In this document: in pieces, positions 32,102 to 32,198 of the stretch
How positions within the stretch are numbered: the stretch's first letter is position 1
How the letters are laid out: each line of letters opens with the position of its first letter
From: JAXHTH01 sp034211115
GTDB lineage: Bacteria > Planctomycetota > Phycisphaerae > Phycisphaerales > SM1A02
Length of the DNA: 32,198 nt
Assembly (NCBI GenBank): GCA_034211115.1
Contig: JAXHTH010000322.1
Coordinates: forward strand, 1 to 32,198
Direction of reading: 5' to 3'
The notes under the pieces: generated by a model
Databases searched by the model: none
Told to the model about the DNA's origin: nothing
What the model saw: only the letters and a program-made list of their open reading frames with translations
Position numbers and translations under genes: made by a program

Positions 32102-32198
32102 TTAATCCCCCAGAATCGCGTTGATGCGATCCATCACCGCATCGTCAAGCTCCAGATCGCTGGCCTTGACGTTGTCGAGAATCTGCGCCGGCCGCGAG
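32102..32198 (-). CDS. Aldo/keto reductase, C-terminal end only
   Basis: Only the last 32 codons lie in the window; the 5' part is beyond base 32198. The frame ends at TAA (32104-32102) and reads RPAQILDNVKASDLELDDAV then MDRINAILGD. The pattern of RP-x-Q-x-x-x-N-V-KA, L, and a final helix with D-x-I-x-x-I-L is typical of the end of aldo/keto reductases, where the asparagine helps hold NADPH. These enzymes reduce aldehydes or ketones; the substrate cannot be told. The next gene on the strand starts 32 bases on. Confidence 0.65.
   Translation of the reverse strand, partial: SRPAQILDNVKASDLELDDAVMDRINAILGD

Overview
The window looks like the chromosome of a high-GC, uncultured planctomycete, probably of the Phycisphaerae. 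This is inferred from the mix of genes and not from a marker phylogeny: a HARE-HTH protein and an NrdR-like zinc ribbon flanking a GpA-type terminase, a GH10-like protein, a Coa1-family protein, a stand-alone TSCPD (class II ribonucleotide reductase) piece, and long acidic tails on ribosomal proteins.

Region 1 (1-7034) is accessory. Tightly packed small genes (a HARE winged helix cut by the window edge, a zinc ribbon, a helix-rich protein, an unknown) lead to a terminase module: a small TerS-like protein overlapping a 771-residue GpA-type terminase, then a 60-residue NrdR-like zinc ribbon. No portal, capsid, tail or integrase gene is visible. An AbiEi/AbiEii toxin-antitoxin pair follows, with the toxin C-terminus broken by frame changes, then a DUF2971 gene of the kind often seen with defence genes. 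About 370 non-coding bases close the region.

Region 2 (7402-26441) is housekeeping in short units: initiator tRNA (minus), an acidic-tailed membrane protein, dprA, a 27-residue membrane microprotein, dacB (minus), a sigma-region-4-like membrane protein, ligA with a DEDDh exonuclease, a single-pass membrane protein, a CYTH protein, purC (minus), a GH10-like protein lacking both catalytic glutamates, a ComEA-like helix-hairpin-helix protein, a Coa1-family protein, mfd, a polytopic membrane protein, a TSCPD protein, a MmcQ/YjbR-like gene (minus) and tRNA-Gln(UUG). Many are DNA repair, recombination or uptake genes.

Region 3 (26516-31477) is one co-directional run: glmU (uridylyltransferase domain only), prs, rplY/ctc, pth, rpsF, ssb, rplI, ending at a strong intrinsic terminator. 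It joins the Bacillus-like glmU-prs-ctc-pth order to the rpsF-ssb-rplI order, with rpsR missing. Two minus-strand genes (membrane zinc ribbon; aldo/keto reductase end) close the window.

At several gene starts a TANNNT hexamer sits 6-11 bases upstream of the start codon, mostly without a clear Shine-Dalgarno, suggesting widespread leaderless transcription. The most unusual items are the TerS-like domain repeated in the small terminase gene and the TerL N-terminus, the pseudo-GH10, the leaderless pattern, the microprotein, the split class II reductase piece, and a strong promoter driving a structured, non-coding stretch ahead of tRNA-Gln.
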